Assembly: GCA_018401705.1 (NCBI GenBank)
Contig: JAGYKL010000004.1
Coordinates: 101,810-165,809, forward strand
Length of the DNA: 64,000 nt
Source of the DNA: Bacteroidia bacterium
GTDB taxonomy: Bacteria; Bacteroidota; Bacteroidia; M30B66
Direction: 5' to 3'
Below the pieces are notes generated by a model. It was not told the origin of the DNA and ran no database searches. It was given only the letters and a program-made list of their open reading frames with translations. Positions within the stretch are counted from its first letter, which is position 1; each line of letters starts with the position of its first letter. Positions 25,493-34,199 of the stretch are shown here, in pieces. A program made the position numbers and the translations under genes.

Positions 25493-25918
25493 TTATCCTT
25501 TACCTGGATAGTTTTTAACTTTAATTGGCTCATCTTCGTCAGGCTCAGAGAAGATTTTCTTGAGCAAAGCTCTTACTTCATCGAAAGCAGTTTCATTTTT
25601 AACGATGAAATCATGAGCTCCCATTTTAAATGCGCTAATAGCAACATCGGCGCCTGTTTGCCCTGACAGGAATATTACGTGAATATCAGGGTTGTATGCT
25701 TTGATTTTTTTGAGAACGTCAATGCCTGACATACCCGGGAGTCGATGGTCAAGAATAACAACTCTTGGGTTTAAACTCAAATTCTCGACAGCTTCTTCTC
25801 CATTAAAGAATACTTTAATCCCATCATAATAATTAGCCTCCAAATCATAATTAATAAGATTTGCAAAAAAGGGTTCATCTTCAACGATGAAAATTTTTAC
25901 TTGGTCTAAATTCTTCAT
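25493..25918 (-). CDS. Stand-alone response-regulator receiver (CheY-like) protein
   Basis: 141 residues, a single receiver domain. Acidic pocket Glu13-Asp14 (IVEDEPF), phosphoacceptor Asp57 (VVILDHRLPG), switch Ser85 (FLSGQ) and Lys107 (FIVKNE) are all present. There is a short C-terminal tail without an output domain. It should be phosphorylated by a histidine kinase, but no kinase gene is in the window. It acts in the cytoplasm through protein contacts or as a phosphorelay link. It is monocistronic and convergent with the paralogue array. Confidence 0.9.
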   Translation of the reverse strand: MKNLDQVKIFIVEDEPFFANLINYDLEANYYDGIKVFFNGEEAVENLSLNPRVVILDHRLPGMSGIDVLKKIKAYNPDIHVIFLSGQTGADVAISAFKMGAHDFIVKNETAFDEVRALLKKIFSEPDEDEPIKVKNYPGKG

Positions 25919-26465
25919 TCAATTCTATTTGTGTCCATTATTCGAAACGGTACCTGAAATGTTACGACACAAAGCGGTAGAAACTTTCTGGTTTTGGTTA
26001 GGAAAACCGAACGAATTTGAATGGTAAAATACCTAAACATTTTACAACTAAACAAGCCATAATTGTTATGTTTTCTACATGTTTGATTGTTGAAAACTAG
26101 AAGTGTTTTTGTTTTGAAAAATAATTTTAATCATACAATCGCCTTCTATATTAGCTTTCAGCTTAAAAGGAGAAGTATCTTGTTTCTGTTGAGTTATTCG
26201 GTTTTTGTGGCTGTTTTGATGAATATAATTAAGAATGCCTTTTAAATATTTTCATCAAATTCATGCTTTAGAATTGGAAATTTTGCGAATTATCTTACAT
26301 CATTACATGTATTGATTTAGGTCGAGGGGCGAGTTCTCTTTTAAGAAAGAGCATAATCCAGAATAAATAAAGCATATAAAATACTATGTAAAGCATCTAC
26401 TTTTTCTAATTTAGCAGCGCAATTTGCGGATGTCATTTTGCTAAACCATCTATTAAAAATCAATT
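25919..26465. other. Long divergent intergenic region before mdh, no gene recognised
   Basis: 547 bases between divergent genes. I see no ORF, tRNA or strong terminator. A weak promoter-like TAATTTAG lies about 55 bases before the mdh ATG. TCTTACAT at 26293-26300 is a short string that also appears in other intergenic regions here. The length is unusual for this gene-dense part of the window. Confidence 0.4.
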
Positions 26466-27407
26466 ATGAAAATTACTGTAATCGGTGCCGGAAATGTAGG
26501 CGCAACCTGTGCTCAGGCTATAGCAGAAAAAGAGCTAGCAAATGAAGTTATTCTGATAGACATAAAAGAGGGACTTTCTGAAGGAAAATCATTAGATCTT
26601 TGGCAAACTGCTCCGATTCATCTTTATGACTCAAAGGTGAAAGGTTATACAAATGATTACTCAAAAACAGCTGGTTCTGAGGTAGTTGTAATCACCTCTG
26701 GATTGCCAAGAAAGCCTGGAATGAGTAGGGATGATTTAATTGCTACTAATGCCGGTATTGTAAAATCAGTCACTGAAAATGTAATAGCTAATTCACCAGA
26801 TGCGAAAATAATTATCGTGTCAAATCCTTTGGATGTGATGACGTATGTTGCTTATTTAACTGCAAAAATTGATTCTTCACGTGTATTTGGTATGGCAGGT
26901 ATTCTTGACACTGCTAGATATCGTGCATTTCTTGCCGAAGCATTAAATGTTTCGCCCAAGGATATTCAGGCAGTTCTTATGGGTGGACATGGTGATACAA
27001 TGGTTCCTTTACCTCGTTATACAACCGTTTCTGGTATTCCGGTGACAGAACTAATTGATTCAGCATCTTTAGATGCAATTATTGAAAGAACTAAGAAGGG
27101 CGGTGGAGAACTTGTTAATTTGATGGGTACTTCAGCATGGTATGCTCCAGGAGCAGCAGCTGCACAAATGGTTGAGGCAATTGTTCGTGATCAGAAAAGA
27201 ATTTTTCCTTGCTGCGCATTGTTGAACGGACAATATGGCTTAAAAGACATTTATTTAGGAGTACCTGTTAAATTGGGTAAGAATGGTATCGAAGAGATCA
27301 TAGAACTAAAACTTAACGATGAGGAAATGACTTTATTAAATGACAGTGCAAAAGCTGTCAAAGAAGTTATGGATGTGTATGATACTATGTCAAAAGCATC
27401 TGTCTAA
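26466..27407 (+). CDS. mdh: Malate dehydrogenase (LDH-like type)
   Basis: 313 residues. N-terminal NAD-binding GAGNVGA (7-13) and Asp32. Mobile-loop Arg82 and Arg88 lie in SGLPRKPGMSRDD; Arg82 with the neighbouring pattern marks oxaloacetate/malate rather than pyruvate specificity. Asn120 (VSNPLDVM), Asp148/Arg151 (ILDTARYR) and the catalytic His175 (MGGHGDTMVP) complete the active site. It interconverts malate and oxaloacetate with NAD in the TCA cycle. It is followed by a terminator and then by bshA two genes on, whose product uses L-malate. Confidence 0.95.
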   Translation: MKITVIGAGNVGATCAQAIAEKELANEVILIDIKEGLSEGKSLDLWQTAPIHLYDSKVKGYTNDYSKTAGSEVVVITSGLPRKPGMSRDDLIATNAGIVKSVTENVIANSPDAKIIIVSNPLDVMTYVAYLTAKIDSSRVFGMAGILDTARYRAFLAEALNVSPKDIQAVLMGGHGDTMVPLPRYTTVSGIPVTELIDSASLDAIIERTKKGGGELVNLMGTSAWYAPGAAAAQMVEAIVRDQKRIFPCCALLNGQYGLKDIYLGVPVKLGKNGIEEIIELKLNDEEMTLLNDSAKAVKEVMDVYDTMSKASV

Positions 27408-27422
27408 TCTGGATGAATTATC

Positions 27423-27445
27423 AAAAAGGGGCTTAGCCCCTTTTT
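27423..27445 (+). terminator. Intrinsic terminator after mdh
   Basis: AAAAAGGGGC and GCCCCTTTTT arms around TTA, continuing into further T residues, 16 bases past the mdh stop. Confidence 0.88.
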
Positions 27446-27461
27446 TTATTGCCCTATAGAA

Positions 27462-27890
27462 ATGAGATATTTACTTCCTCTGGAGATTACTTCAATTCAA
27501 GGAGATGGATTCCATGTTTTTACAAATTTGAAGTTGGGTAGAAAAAAGTTGAGATTGTTAGTGGATACTGGTGCATCTAGAACCGTTTTTGATTTAAACC
27601 GAATACAACAAAGATTTCCGGATTTGGAGTTGCAGGAAATAGATCGGCTATCTACCGGCCTAGGAGCATCAGCTGTTCCGGGTAAGAGTGCTGAGTTATT
27701 GGGTTTAAGTTTAGGAGATTTAAAATTGACTTATTACCAGACAATGATTCTTGATTTGTCGCATGTAAATAAATCATACACAGAACTTAAACTTCCTGAG
27801 GTTGATGGTGTTTTGGGAAGTGATTTGTTATCCCGCTTTAAAGCGGTGATTGATTATCGGAAAAGTCTTATCACATTGCGCAGTAAGTAA
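27462..27890 (+). CDS. Retropepsin-like aspartic protease domain protein
   Basis: 142 residues. LLVDTGASRTVFD (about 36-48) carries the catalytic Asp-Thr-Gly of retropepsin-like proteases. GVLGSDLLSRFKAVIDYRK (about 117-135) is the characteristic second signature (hydrophobic-hydrophobic-Gly-x-D), and LGASAVPG lies between. There is no signal peptide or membrane segment, so it is probably a cytoplasmic dimer. It is 14 bases before bshA and likely co-transcribed. The substrate is unknown. Confidence 0.85.
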   Translation: MRYLLPLEITSIQGDGFHVFTNLKLGRKKLRLLVDTGASRTVFDLNRIQQRFPDLELQEIDRLSTGLGASAVPGKSAELLGLSLGDLKLTYYQTMILDLSHVNKSYTELKLPEVDGVLGSDLLSRFKAVIDYRKSLITLRSK

Positions 27891-27904
27891 AAATAAGAAT
27901 AGTA

Positions 27905-29038
27905 ATGAAAATTGGCATTGTATGTTATCCCACTTTTGGTGGTTCTGGAGTTGTTGCTACTGAATTAGGCATGGCTTTAGCTGCTCAAGGGCATCAAGTT
28001 CACTTTATTAGTTATAGTCAGCCTTTTCGGCTGGATGTGTTTTCTGAGAACTTATTTTATCATGAGGTTCCAATAACGAACTACCCACTTTTCGAATTTC
28101 TACCTTATGAGATTTCGCTTACTTCAAAGCTAGTGGATGTTTCTCTTCATCACGATTTAGATTTGTTGCATGTGCATTATGCTATTCCACATGCCTCTGC
28201 GGCTTACCTCGCAAAACAAATTCTGGCTTCCAGGGGGAAGAAAATCCCTTTTATAACAACACTTCACGGAACAGATATAACTTTGATGGGCAGAGATCCT
28301 TCTTATCAACCAGTTATTGAGTTTGCTATAAATGAGAGCGATGGAGTTACAGCAGTTTCGGATTCTTTAAGAAGTGACACTCTGAAGTATTTTAAAATCA
28401 ATAGAGAAATTGAGGTAATTCCCAATTTTATTGATATTGAAAATTATGCAAAGCCCTCGGACTTATGTTTTAAGGAATTATACGCTCCTAAGGGAGAAAA
28501 AATATTAAGTCATATTTCAAACTTCAGGCCTGTTAAAAGGATTGAGGATATTGTAAGAGTTTTCAAGAAAGTGAGAGATGAGTTACCAGCGAAGCTTATT
28601 TTAGTTGGAGATGGTCCCGAAAGAGGAAATGTTGAAAACCTTGCTCGTCAGCTTGATGTAATTAAGGATGTTGTGTTTCTTGGAAAATCAAAGGCTATTG
28701 AAAGAGTTCTTTGTATGTCTGATTTGTTTTTTATGACATCAGAATCTGAAAGCTTTGGTTTATCTTCATTGGAAGCAATGGCAAGCCATGTGCCTGTGAT
28801 TTCAACAAATACAGGAGGTATTCCCGAGGTAAATATTCAGGGATATTCAGGTTTTTTAAGTAATGTAGGGGATGTTGATGATATGGCCAAAAACGCACTG
28901 ACGCTTTTAAATGATGATGAATTAATGAAGATGTTTAGGTTGAATGCCCGAACTCAAGCTTCTAAGTTTAATATAACAGAAGTTCTTCCAATGTATGAGA
29001 GGATGTATTCTAGGCTAACTGGAATAAAGCTGGATTAG
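27905..29038 (+). CDS. bshA: N-acetyl-alpha-D-glucosaminyl L-malate synthase (bacillithiol synthesis step 1)
   Basis: 377 residues, a GT4 glycosyltransferase. KIGIVCYPTFGGSGVVATEL at the N-terminus, HVHYAIPHA, TLHGTDITLMG and the C-terminal donor-site SESESFGLSSLEAMA with the EX7E-type glutamates are typical of BshA. It joins N-acetylglucosamine from UDP-GlcNAc to L-malate, the first step of bacillithiol, the low-molecular-weight thiol of many Bacteroidota and Firmicutes. The stop overlaps the convergent SUI1-family gene by 4 bases. mdh, which makes malate, is two genes upstream. Confidence 0.92.
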   Translation: MKIGIVCYPTFGGSGVVATELGMALAAQGHQVHFISYSQPFRLDVFSENLFYHEVPITNYPLFEFLPYEISLTSKLVDVSLHHDLDLLHVHYAIPHASAAYLAKQILASRGKKIPFITTLHGTDITLMGRDPSYQPVIEFAINESDGVTAVSDSLRSDTLKYFKINREIEVIPNFIDIENYAKPSDLCFKELYAPKGEKILSHISNFRPVKRIEDIVRVFKKVRDELPAKLILVGDGPERGNVENLARQLDVIKDVVFLGKSKAIERVLCMSDLFFMTSESESFGLSSLEAMASHVPVISTNTGGIPEVNIQGYSGFLSNVGDVDDMAKNALTLLNDDELMKMFRLNARTQASKFNITEVLPMYERMYSRLTGIKLD

Positions 29039-29376
29039 CCTCCCGCCTTTTTTGCTTTGTACGATTTGCTTATCAAGTAATTTAAAACTTTGTCGCGATG
29101 ATCTCCTTGAATAAGTATTTCACCGTCTTTAACAGAGCCTCCTGAGCCACAAAGACCCTTCAATTGCTTGCCAAGTGTTTCAAGGTCGGAAGAGGTTCCA
29201 ACGAAGCCACTAACGAGCGTTACTTTTTTTCCAGCTCTAGCTTTTTTGTCAAGCATGACTTTAAGTTGTTGCTTTGATGGTTCAAGAGTGTTTTCTTCAA
29301 AAACCTCTTCATTTTGATAATTAAAATCTGGATTTGTTGAATAAACAATGTTTATTCTGTCTTTTGATTTTGCCAT
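29035..29376 (-). CDS. SUI1/eIF1 family translation factor (YciH-like)
   Basis: 113 residues from the ATG at 29376 (MAKSKDRINIVYS). An upstream in-frame start would only add seven untypical residues. The C-terminal 75 residues are the SUI1 fold: KKVTLVSGFVG, LGKQLKGLCGSGGSVKDGEI and IQGDHRDKVLNYL. It resembles E. coli YciH, a minor initiation factor that affects start-codon fidelity. It overlaps the bshA stop by 4 bases on the opposite strand. Confidence 0.92.
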   Translation of the reverse strand: MAKSKDRINIVYSTNPDFNYQNEEVFEENTLEPSKQQLKVMLDKKARAGKKVTLVSGFVGTSSDLETLGKQLKGLCGSGGSVKDGEILIQGDHRDKVLNYLISKSYKAKKAGG

Positions 29377-29468
29377 GCGGCTAATATAATTCATCATTCG
29401 TTTAAGAAATAAGAAAGGTTATCATCAATCTTCCTTAATTTGCAGCAAATTCACTGACAACCAAACCG

Positions 29469-30125
29469 ATGAAATTTTTTATTGATACTGCTAACCTAAG
29501 TCAAATTAGAGAAGCCCAAGATTTAGGTGTATTGGATGGCGTAACAACTAATCCAAGCCTTATGGCAAAAGAGGGAATAACTGGAAATGATGCTATTTTA
29601 AAACACTATGTTGATATCTGCGAGATTGTTGATGGAGACGTTAGTGCTGAAGTAATATCTACGACTTTTAAGGAAATGATAGCTGAAGGAGAGAACCTGG
29701 CTGCCTTACATCCTCAAATAGTTGTTAAAGTACCTATGATTAAAGATGGCATTAAAGCTATTAGGTATTTTTCTGACCGGGGTATTAGAACTAATTGCAC
29801 ACTGGTGTTTTCGGCCGGACAAGCTTTATTAGCTGCAAAAGCTGGAGCCACTTATGTTTCACCGTTTATAGGCCGCTTGGATGATATTTCTACCAATGGT
29901 GTTGAATTAATTGAACAAATCAGATTGATATATGATAATTATGGTTTTGAGACAGAGGTTTTAGCAGCTTCTATAAGACATACCATGCATATAATTGCTT
30001 GTGCAGAAGCAGGAGCTGATGTTGCAACTTGTCCACTTTCGGCAATCATGGATTTAATGAAGCATCCTTTAACAGATAGTGGTTTAGAGAAATTTCTTGC
30101 CGACTACGCAAAAACTAAAGCATAA
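29469..30125 (+). CDS. fsa: Fructose-6-phosphate aldolase / small transaldolase
   Basis: 218 residues, the length of the short FSA/TalC subfamily. [16 protein letters not shown] and [13 protein letters not shown] start the barrel. Lys87 in VVKVPM is the Schiff-base lysine. [19 protein letters not shown] and [10 protein letters not shown] complete the conserved set. It either cleaves fructose-6-phosphate to dihydroxyacetone and glyceraldehyde-3-phosphate or transfers dihydroxyacetone units as a transaldolase; sequence alone does not decide. The next gene starts 1 base after its stop. Confidence 0.9.
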   Translation: MKFFIDTANLSQIREAQDLGVLDGVTTNPSLMAKEGITGNDAILKHYVDICEIVDGDVSAEVISTTFKEMIAEGENLAALHPQIVVKVPMIKDGIKAIRYFSDRGIRTNCTLVFSAGQALLAAKAGATYVSPFIGRLDDISTNGVELIEQIRLIYDNYGFETEVLAASIRHTMHIIACAEAGADVATCPLSAIMDLMKHPLTDSGLEKFLADYAKTKA

Positions 30126-30126
30126 G

Positions 30127-30744
30127 ATGTTAGTCAGAATTCATCCTGAAACGCCTGATCCGCGGCAAATGAAGAAAGTGATTCAAGTTCTTCAGGATGG
30201 AGGAGTTATAATTTATCCAACCGATGGCGTTTACGCCTTCGGTTGTGATATATATAAATCAAAAGCAGTTGAGCGCATTGCTCAGTTTAAGGGGATTAAG
30301 CCAGAAAAGGCTGATTTCTCATTCATTTTTGATGAGCTAAGCAGTATAACTGAATTTGCTAGACCTGTTGGTACACCTGTTTACAAGCTCCTTAAGCAAT
30401 GTTTGCCAGGTCCTTACACATTTATCTTAAGTGCTAATAATCAGGTTCCCAAACTGTTCAAAAATAACAAACGTACTATCGGAATTAGAATTCCTGATAA
30501 TAACATAAGCCGCCTAATAGTGAAAGAATTAGGTAATCCAATTATGTCGGCATCTGTTCATGACGAAGATGAAATTCTGGAGTATACAACTGACCCTGAA
30601 TTAATTCATGAAAGATATAAAGACCGAGTAGATTTGGTTGTTGATGGAGGGTATGGAGCTTTGATTCCTTCCACGGTTATTGATTGCAGCCAAGGCTTTC
30701 CTGAATTAGTTCGTCAGGGTGCTGGCGAAGTGGACATTGATTAA
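30127..30744 (+). CDS. Sua5/YciO/YrdC family protein (threonylcarbamoyl-AMP synthase-like)
   Basis: 205 residues from the ATG at 30127, one base after the aldolase stop; an in-frame ATG at 30097 would overlap that gene and is less likely. The YrdC-like fold is seen in GGVIIYPTDGVYAFGCD, FKGIKPEKADFSFI, LKQCLPGPYTFILSA, IGIRIPD and PSTVIDCS. Family members make L-threonylcarbamoyl-AMP for the t6A modification of tRNA. The KPEKAD...FIFDEL variation looks more like the YciO branch, whose in vivo role is less certain. Confidence 0.87.
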   Translation: MLVRIHPETPDPRQMKKVIQVLQDGGVIIYPTDGVYAFGCDIYKSKAVERIAQFKGIKPEKADFSFIFDELSSITEFARPVGTPVYKLLKQCLPGPYTFILSANNQVPKLFKNNKRTIGIRIPDNNISRLIVKELGNPIMSASVHDEDEILEYTTDPELIHERYKDRVDLVVDGGYGALIPSTVIDCSQGFPELVRQGAGEVDID

Positions 30745-31025
30745 TCCTCTATTTTTAAATCGTCGCCAAAACCAATGTAATTTTGAATCTTTTTCAATCT
30801 GGGGTTGGGATTAGGGAAATAATGCGCGGCATCATTAATTCGTTTTCCGTTCACTTCCAAATGATAATAATTTGCCAAACCTTTAACAGGGCAAACTGAA
30901 TGCTTTTCACTTTCGATGAAAAACTTCTCTTTCACAGCTGAATGCGGGAAATATTTTTTACCTTCAAATTGAATGGTGTTGTTGCTTTCGGCGATAACTA
31001 TGCCGTTATAAATAACCTTTGACAT
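30741..31025 (-). CDS. DUF427 domain-containing protein
   Basis: 94 residues covering one DUF427 domain: KVIYNGIVIAES, YFPHSAVKEKFF, TVCPVKG-like HSVCPVKGLANYYHLEVNG and DAAHYFPNP. The family is small, soluble and uncharacterised. It converges on the Sua5/YciO gene with a 4-base overlap of the ends. Confidence 0.88.
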   Translation of the reverse strand: MSKVIYNGIVIAESNNTIQFEGKKYFPHSAVKEKFFIESEKHSVCPVKGLANYYHLEVNGKRINDAAHYFPNPNPRLKKIQNYIGFGDDLKIED

Positions 31026-31114
31026 ACATAATGAGTTGACGAAGAGTTATTTAAAGTTAAAGCAATTAATTTAATAATCAAACAAAATGTTTGAATAAAA
31101 ATAGCTTTAGGATT

Positions 31115-32407
31115 CTAGCTCTTGTCTATGTCGGGACCTTTTCTATGTTGTTTGAAGCGAATTTCCCTATTATTACTATCAGAGTTGCTTCTAGAAGGTT
31201 TGCTTGATCGATTGCTATTTGAAGGCTTATTGTTTTTTTTACCTTTAAAAGAAGGTCTTGAGTTTGCGTAATCAGGACCACTTTCAAATCCTTGAGGTAA
31301 AGGAACTTTCTCGACTACTTGTTCAATCATTTCTTCAATTCGTTTGAATCTTTTTACATCATCAGGATTGATAAGAGTGATTGCCTCTCCTTTAGACTCA
31401 GCTCGGGCTGTACGTCCGATTCTGTGCACATAATCTTCAGGATCTCCCGGTACATCATAATTAACAACTAGTTCAATCCCCTGAACATCAATTCCTCTTG
31501 AAACTACATCAGTCGCGACCAAAAGAGCTATATTTCTATTTCTGAACTTTAACAACACATCCTCTCGCTGTGATTGATCTAAATCAGAATGAATTGCACC
31601 AACATTGACACCGATTTTTCTCAATTCTTTTTCAATCTCCTTAACTCGCTGCTTTCTTCCGGCGAAGAGAATTCCACTTTTCAAATCTCGATTTTCGAAG
31701 ATGTTTCGAAGTAAGTTTATTTTTTGAGTATCAAATGCAAGATATGCTGTTTGTTTAATGTTTTCGGCTGGTTTAGAAAGGGAGATATTTACTTGTGCTG
31801 GTTCATGAAGAAGTTTGAGAGCCAGTTGCTTTATTTTTGGAGGCATTGTCGCCGAGAAAAACAAAGTTTGTCTTTTCTTAGGTAGAAAGGTTAAAATTTT
31901 ATTGATGTCGTCAATGAAGCCCATATCCAACATTCTATCAACTTCATCGAGTACAAGGTGCCGTAGATTCGACAAATCAACATAGCCCATATTTAAGTGG
32001 GAGAGGAGTTTTCCGGGCGTTGCAATAACTATTTCGGTACCATCTCTTAAAGCTCTTTTTTGAATTTCAAATTCTTTACCATCTCCACCTCCGTAGACCG
32101 CAATTGAGCTAACCGGGACAAAATAAGCGAATCCTTCTAGCTGTTGGTCAATTTGCAAACCAAGTTCTCTTGTTGGAACTATGATTAAGGAATGGATATT
32201 ATTCCCTGGCTTTCTTAAAGACGATTCCAGCAGGGGTAGAAGAAATGCGGCAGTTTTGCCAGTGCCTGTTTGAGCACTCGCAATTAAATCCTTCCCTGAA
32301 AGAATTTCAGGAATTGCTTTTTCCTGAACAGGAGTAGGCTGTTTGAAGTTCATCGCATCAAGCCCATTTAATAGTTCTTCTGAGAACCCAAACTCTTTAA
32401 ATTCCAT
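31115..32407 (-). CDS. DEAD-box family RNA helicase (RhlE-like)
   Basis: 430 residues. Q motif (FKQPTPVQEKAIP, 21-33), Walker A AQTGTGKT (45-52), PTREL (78-82), TPGK (130-133), motif II DEVD (154-157) in place of DEAD, SAT (185-187), then the second domain ending in HRIGRTAR. The last 60 residues are a basic Ser/Asn/Lys-rich tail of RhlE type. It unwinds short RNA duplexes with ATP, probably in ribosome assembly or RNA turnover. The DEVD variant keeps the essential D-E-x-D. It starts one base after the upstream 479-residue gene ends, so the two are co-transcribed. Confidence 0.93.
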   Translation of the reverse strand: MEFKEFGFSEELLNGLDAMNFKQPTPVQEKAIPEILSGKDLIASAQTGTGKTAAFLLPLLESSLRKPGNNIHSLIIVPTRELGLQIDQQLEGFAYFVPVSSIAVYGGGDGKEFEIQKRALRDGTEIVIATPGKLLSHLNMGYVDLSNLRHLVLDEVDRMLDMGFIDDINKILTFLPKKRQTLFFSATMPPKIKQLALKLLHEPAQVNISLSKPAENIKQTAYLAFDTQKINLLRNIFENRDLKSGILFAGRKQRVKEIEKELRKIGVNVGAIHSDLDQSQREDVLLKFRNRNIALLVATDVVSRGIDVQGIELVVNYDVPGDPEDYVHRIGRTARAESKGEAITLINPDDVKRFKRIEEMIEQVVEKVPLPQGFESGPDYANSRPSFKGKKNNKPSNSNRSSKPSRSNSDSNNREIRFKQHRKGPDIDKS

Positions 32408-32408
32408 G

Positions 32409-33848
32409 TTAAAACTTTTTATTCAGTCCTTCGGATTTTTGAGGATCGCAAGGGTAGTCAAATAAACAATTGTCTTTGATCAATTCTGCAACTTTGTGTG
32501 GCACTCCTGATTCCCATCCTGATTCGCCAGATTCAATCTGCCTCAGAATATCATCTGCATTTATGCCTAACACATCTAGGTCAACATTTTTAATAGCCTC
32601 TAATTTCGAGTCTTTTAACAAGTAATCTAATAAGCCTCGATGCAAATCACTGATTTTAATGGTTGACAAGGTAATCGTTTCACCTGAGTTTTTCCTAATG
32701 GCTGGGTAGACGTAAGCTTTTACATTTGTTCCAAAGAGCATACTAAGAGCTTCAAGCAAGCCTCCTCGCAGGTTTGTGTATTGGCTTGGGTCGAAAATTC
32801 TCTCAATATTTCTAACCGAAAGTGCGAAGCCAACAAGTTGGTTGCGAGTGATTTTTGATAAGTAAGGAACTAAATACCAATAGTCGAGGAAATTGGTAAT
32901 CATTACTGTATGTCCAAGTGAAGACAGGATGTTAACTCGGTCAAGAAAATCCTCATCATCAATATTTCCATTGGTATCAATGAGAACATTCAAAGAAAGT
33001 TCGCTTAGAACTACTATGTTATTGCTGTCGGGAACTTCATTTTTAAAATCGACACTAGCTTTTAGAAGCATGTCCTCATGCGCTTTAGTAAAAGGCCTGA
33101 ATCTACCTGAAAGTACTAATGCATTCTTTTTATATAAAGCTTCAGACGGCTGCAGAACCTTTCCGTCAGGTCCAAACATGGTTGTTTTCGTGAGTCCGTT
33201 TTTAACCAGTTTCAGACTCATCAATCTGTTGTCGATATGTTTTAATTCTGGACCGCTAAAGCGTATCATGTCAACTTCTACCGTTCCAGGGACAATGCCA
33301 TCAAGAAGTGTCTTGATTATGTTTTCAGGCTCTTTATGATGATAAAGGCATGCATAAATTAGATTAACACCAATAATGCCAATGGATCTTTGTTGCCAGC
33401 TACTTTCATTGTCTTTCAAAACAACGTGAATAACGCATTCATTCGGTTCTGAATTAGGTCTAAGCTGGAATTTAAGACCTAGCCATCCGTGTCCCTGATT
33501 TGTTTTATGAAAGTTGGTTGTTTCAACGGTGTTTGCAAAAGCAAAAAAGCTGGTAATAGCGGCTCTAGACTGAAGTCTTTTTTCCAGCAAGCCGTATTCC
33601 TTATCAATCATCCGAATAAGTCGTTCTTCGCAAACGTATCTGCCAGATTCTCCATAAATGGCATCTGAGAAACTCATATCATAAGCTGACATGGTTTTGG
33701 CTACAGTTCCTGAAGCTCCACCTGCTTTAAAAAAATGACCTGCAGTTTCCTGTCCTGCTCCTATTTCGGCAAATGAGCCGTATATTTCTTGATTCAGATT
33801 TATTTTTAATGCTTTTTCTTTGGCTGATAGCCTCCTTTGCTCTTCCAT
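32409..33848 (-). CDS. Conserved protein with a nucleotidyltransferase-like GRFRPFTKAH motif, function unknown
   Basis: 479 residues, soluble, no signal peptide. The first 240 residues are strongly patterned (GSFAEIGAGQETAGHFFKAG, SAYDMSFSDAIYGE) and belong to a family I remember as widespread and sometimes mislabelled as a TonB-dependent receptor, which nothing here supports. Residues 248-260, GRFRPFTKAHEDM, resemble the GxFxPFHxGH nucleotide-binding motif of NMN/cytidylyl-transferases, with Thr in place of the first His. The second half would then be a Rossmann-like domain. It has its own complete promoter at 33863-33889 and leads into the DEAD-box helicase gene. A nucleotidyltransferase or degenerate relative is possible. 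Confidence 0.6.
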   Translation of the reverse strand: MEEQRRLSAKEKALKINLNQEIYGSFAEIGAGQETAGHFFKAGGASGTVAKTMSAYDMSFSDAIYGESGRYVCEERLIRMIDKEYGLLEKRLQSRAAITSFFAFANTVETTNFHKTNQGHGWLGLKFQLRPNSEPNECVIHVVLKDNESSWQQRSIGIIGVNLIYACLYHHKEPENIIKTLLDGIVPGTVEVDMIRFSGPELKHIDNRLMSLKLVKNGLTKTTMFGPDGKVLQPSEALYKKNALVLSGRFRPFTKAHEDMLLKASVDFKNEVPDSNNIVVLSELSLNVLIDTNGNIDDEDFLDRVNILSSLGHTVMITNFLDYWYLVPYLSKITRNQLVGFALSVRNIERIFDPSQYTNLRGGLLEALSMLFGTNVKAYVYPAIRKNSGETITLSTIKISDLHRGLLDYLLKDSKLEAIKNVDLDVLGINADDILRQIESGESGWESGVPHKVAELIKDNCLFDYPCDPQKSEGLNKKF

Positions 33849-33862
33849 AATGCTTTAAGTTG

Positions 33863-33889
33863 CAAAAGTAAGAATTTAGCTTGGTGCAA
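33863..33889 (-). promoter_or_regulatory. Promoter of the 479-residue protein / helicase unit
   Basis: On the minus strand TTG (33887-33889), 16 bases, then TACTTTTG (33863-33870). The ATG at 33848 leaves a leader of about 8-10 bases. Confidence 0.55.
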
Positions 33890-33980
33890 TTCATTCTAGT
33901 TTTGAAGCTTTGGTTAAAGTTCAAAATATCATCAATGAGATAGCTGTATAGAAAGTTTTTAAAAAGGATATTGCAAAAAA

Positions 33981-34003
33981 AATCCTCGCCAAGAGCGAGG
34001 ATT
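33981..34003 (-). terminator. Intrinsic terminator of tRNA-Lys
   Basis: AATCCTCGC (33981-33989) pairs with GCGAGGATT (33995-34003) around a 5-base loop. On the minus strand it is followed by a T-run, directly downstream of the tRNA. Confidence 0.85.
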
Positions 34004-34007
34004 TTTG

Positions 34008-34080
34008 TGATCCAGCTGGGACTCGAACCCAGGACCACTACATTAAAAGTGTAATGCTCTACCAACTGAGCTACTGAATC
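34008..34080 (-). tRNA. tRNA-Lys (TTT anticodon)
   Basis: 73 bases on the minus strand. Acceptor GATTCAG/CTGGATC with one G-U pair, D-stem in GCTCAGTTGGTAGAGC, anticodon loop CTTTTAA (anticodon TTT) on the stem TTACA/TGTAG, T-loop GGTTCGAGTCC and discriminator A. CCA is not encoded. Complete promoter and terminator flank it, so it is a single-gene transcript. Confidence 0.95.
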
Positions 34081-34120
34081 GACCGTTTACAAAAGCTTTG
34101 AGTTTTTCGTAAAGCGGGTG

Positions 34121-34149
34121 CAAATATACATTGAAATATTTTCGGGCAA
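34121..34149 (-). promoter_or_regulatory. Promoter of tRNA-Lys
   Basis: TTG (34147-34149), 18-base spacer and TATATTTG (34121-34128) on the minus strand match the Bacteroidota consensus in full, about 40 bases before the mature tRNA. Confidence 0.65.
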
Positions 34150-34199
34150 AATAAATAAACTAAAAAACGTATAATTATTTTCGATGCTTTTTTACTGCG

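Noticed and set aside
32409-33848. Calling the 479-residue protein a TonB-dependent receptor
   Set aside because: It has no signal peptide, plug, barrel or TonB box; the label is a database habit not supported by the sequence.
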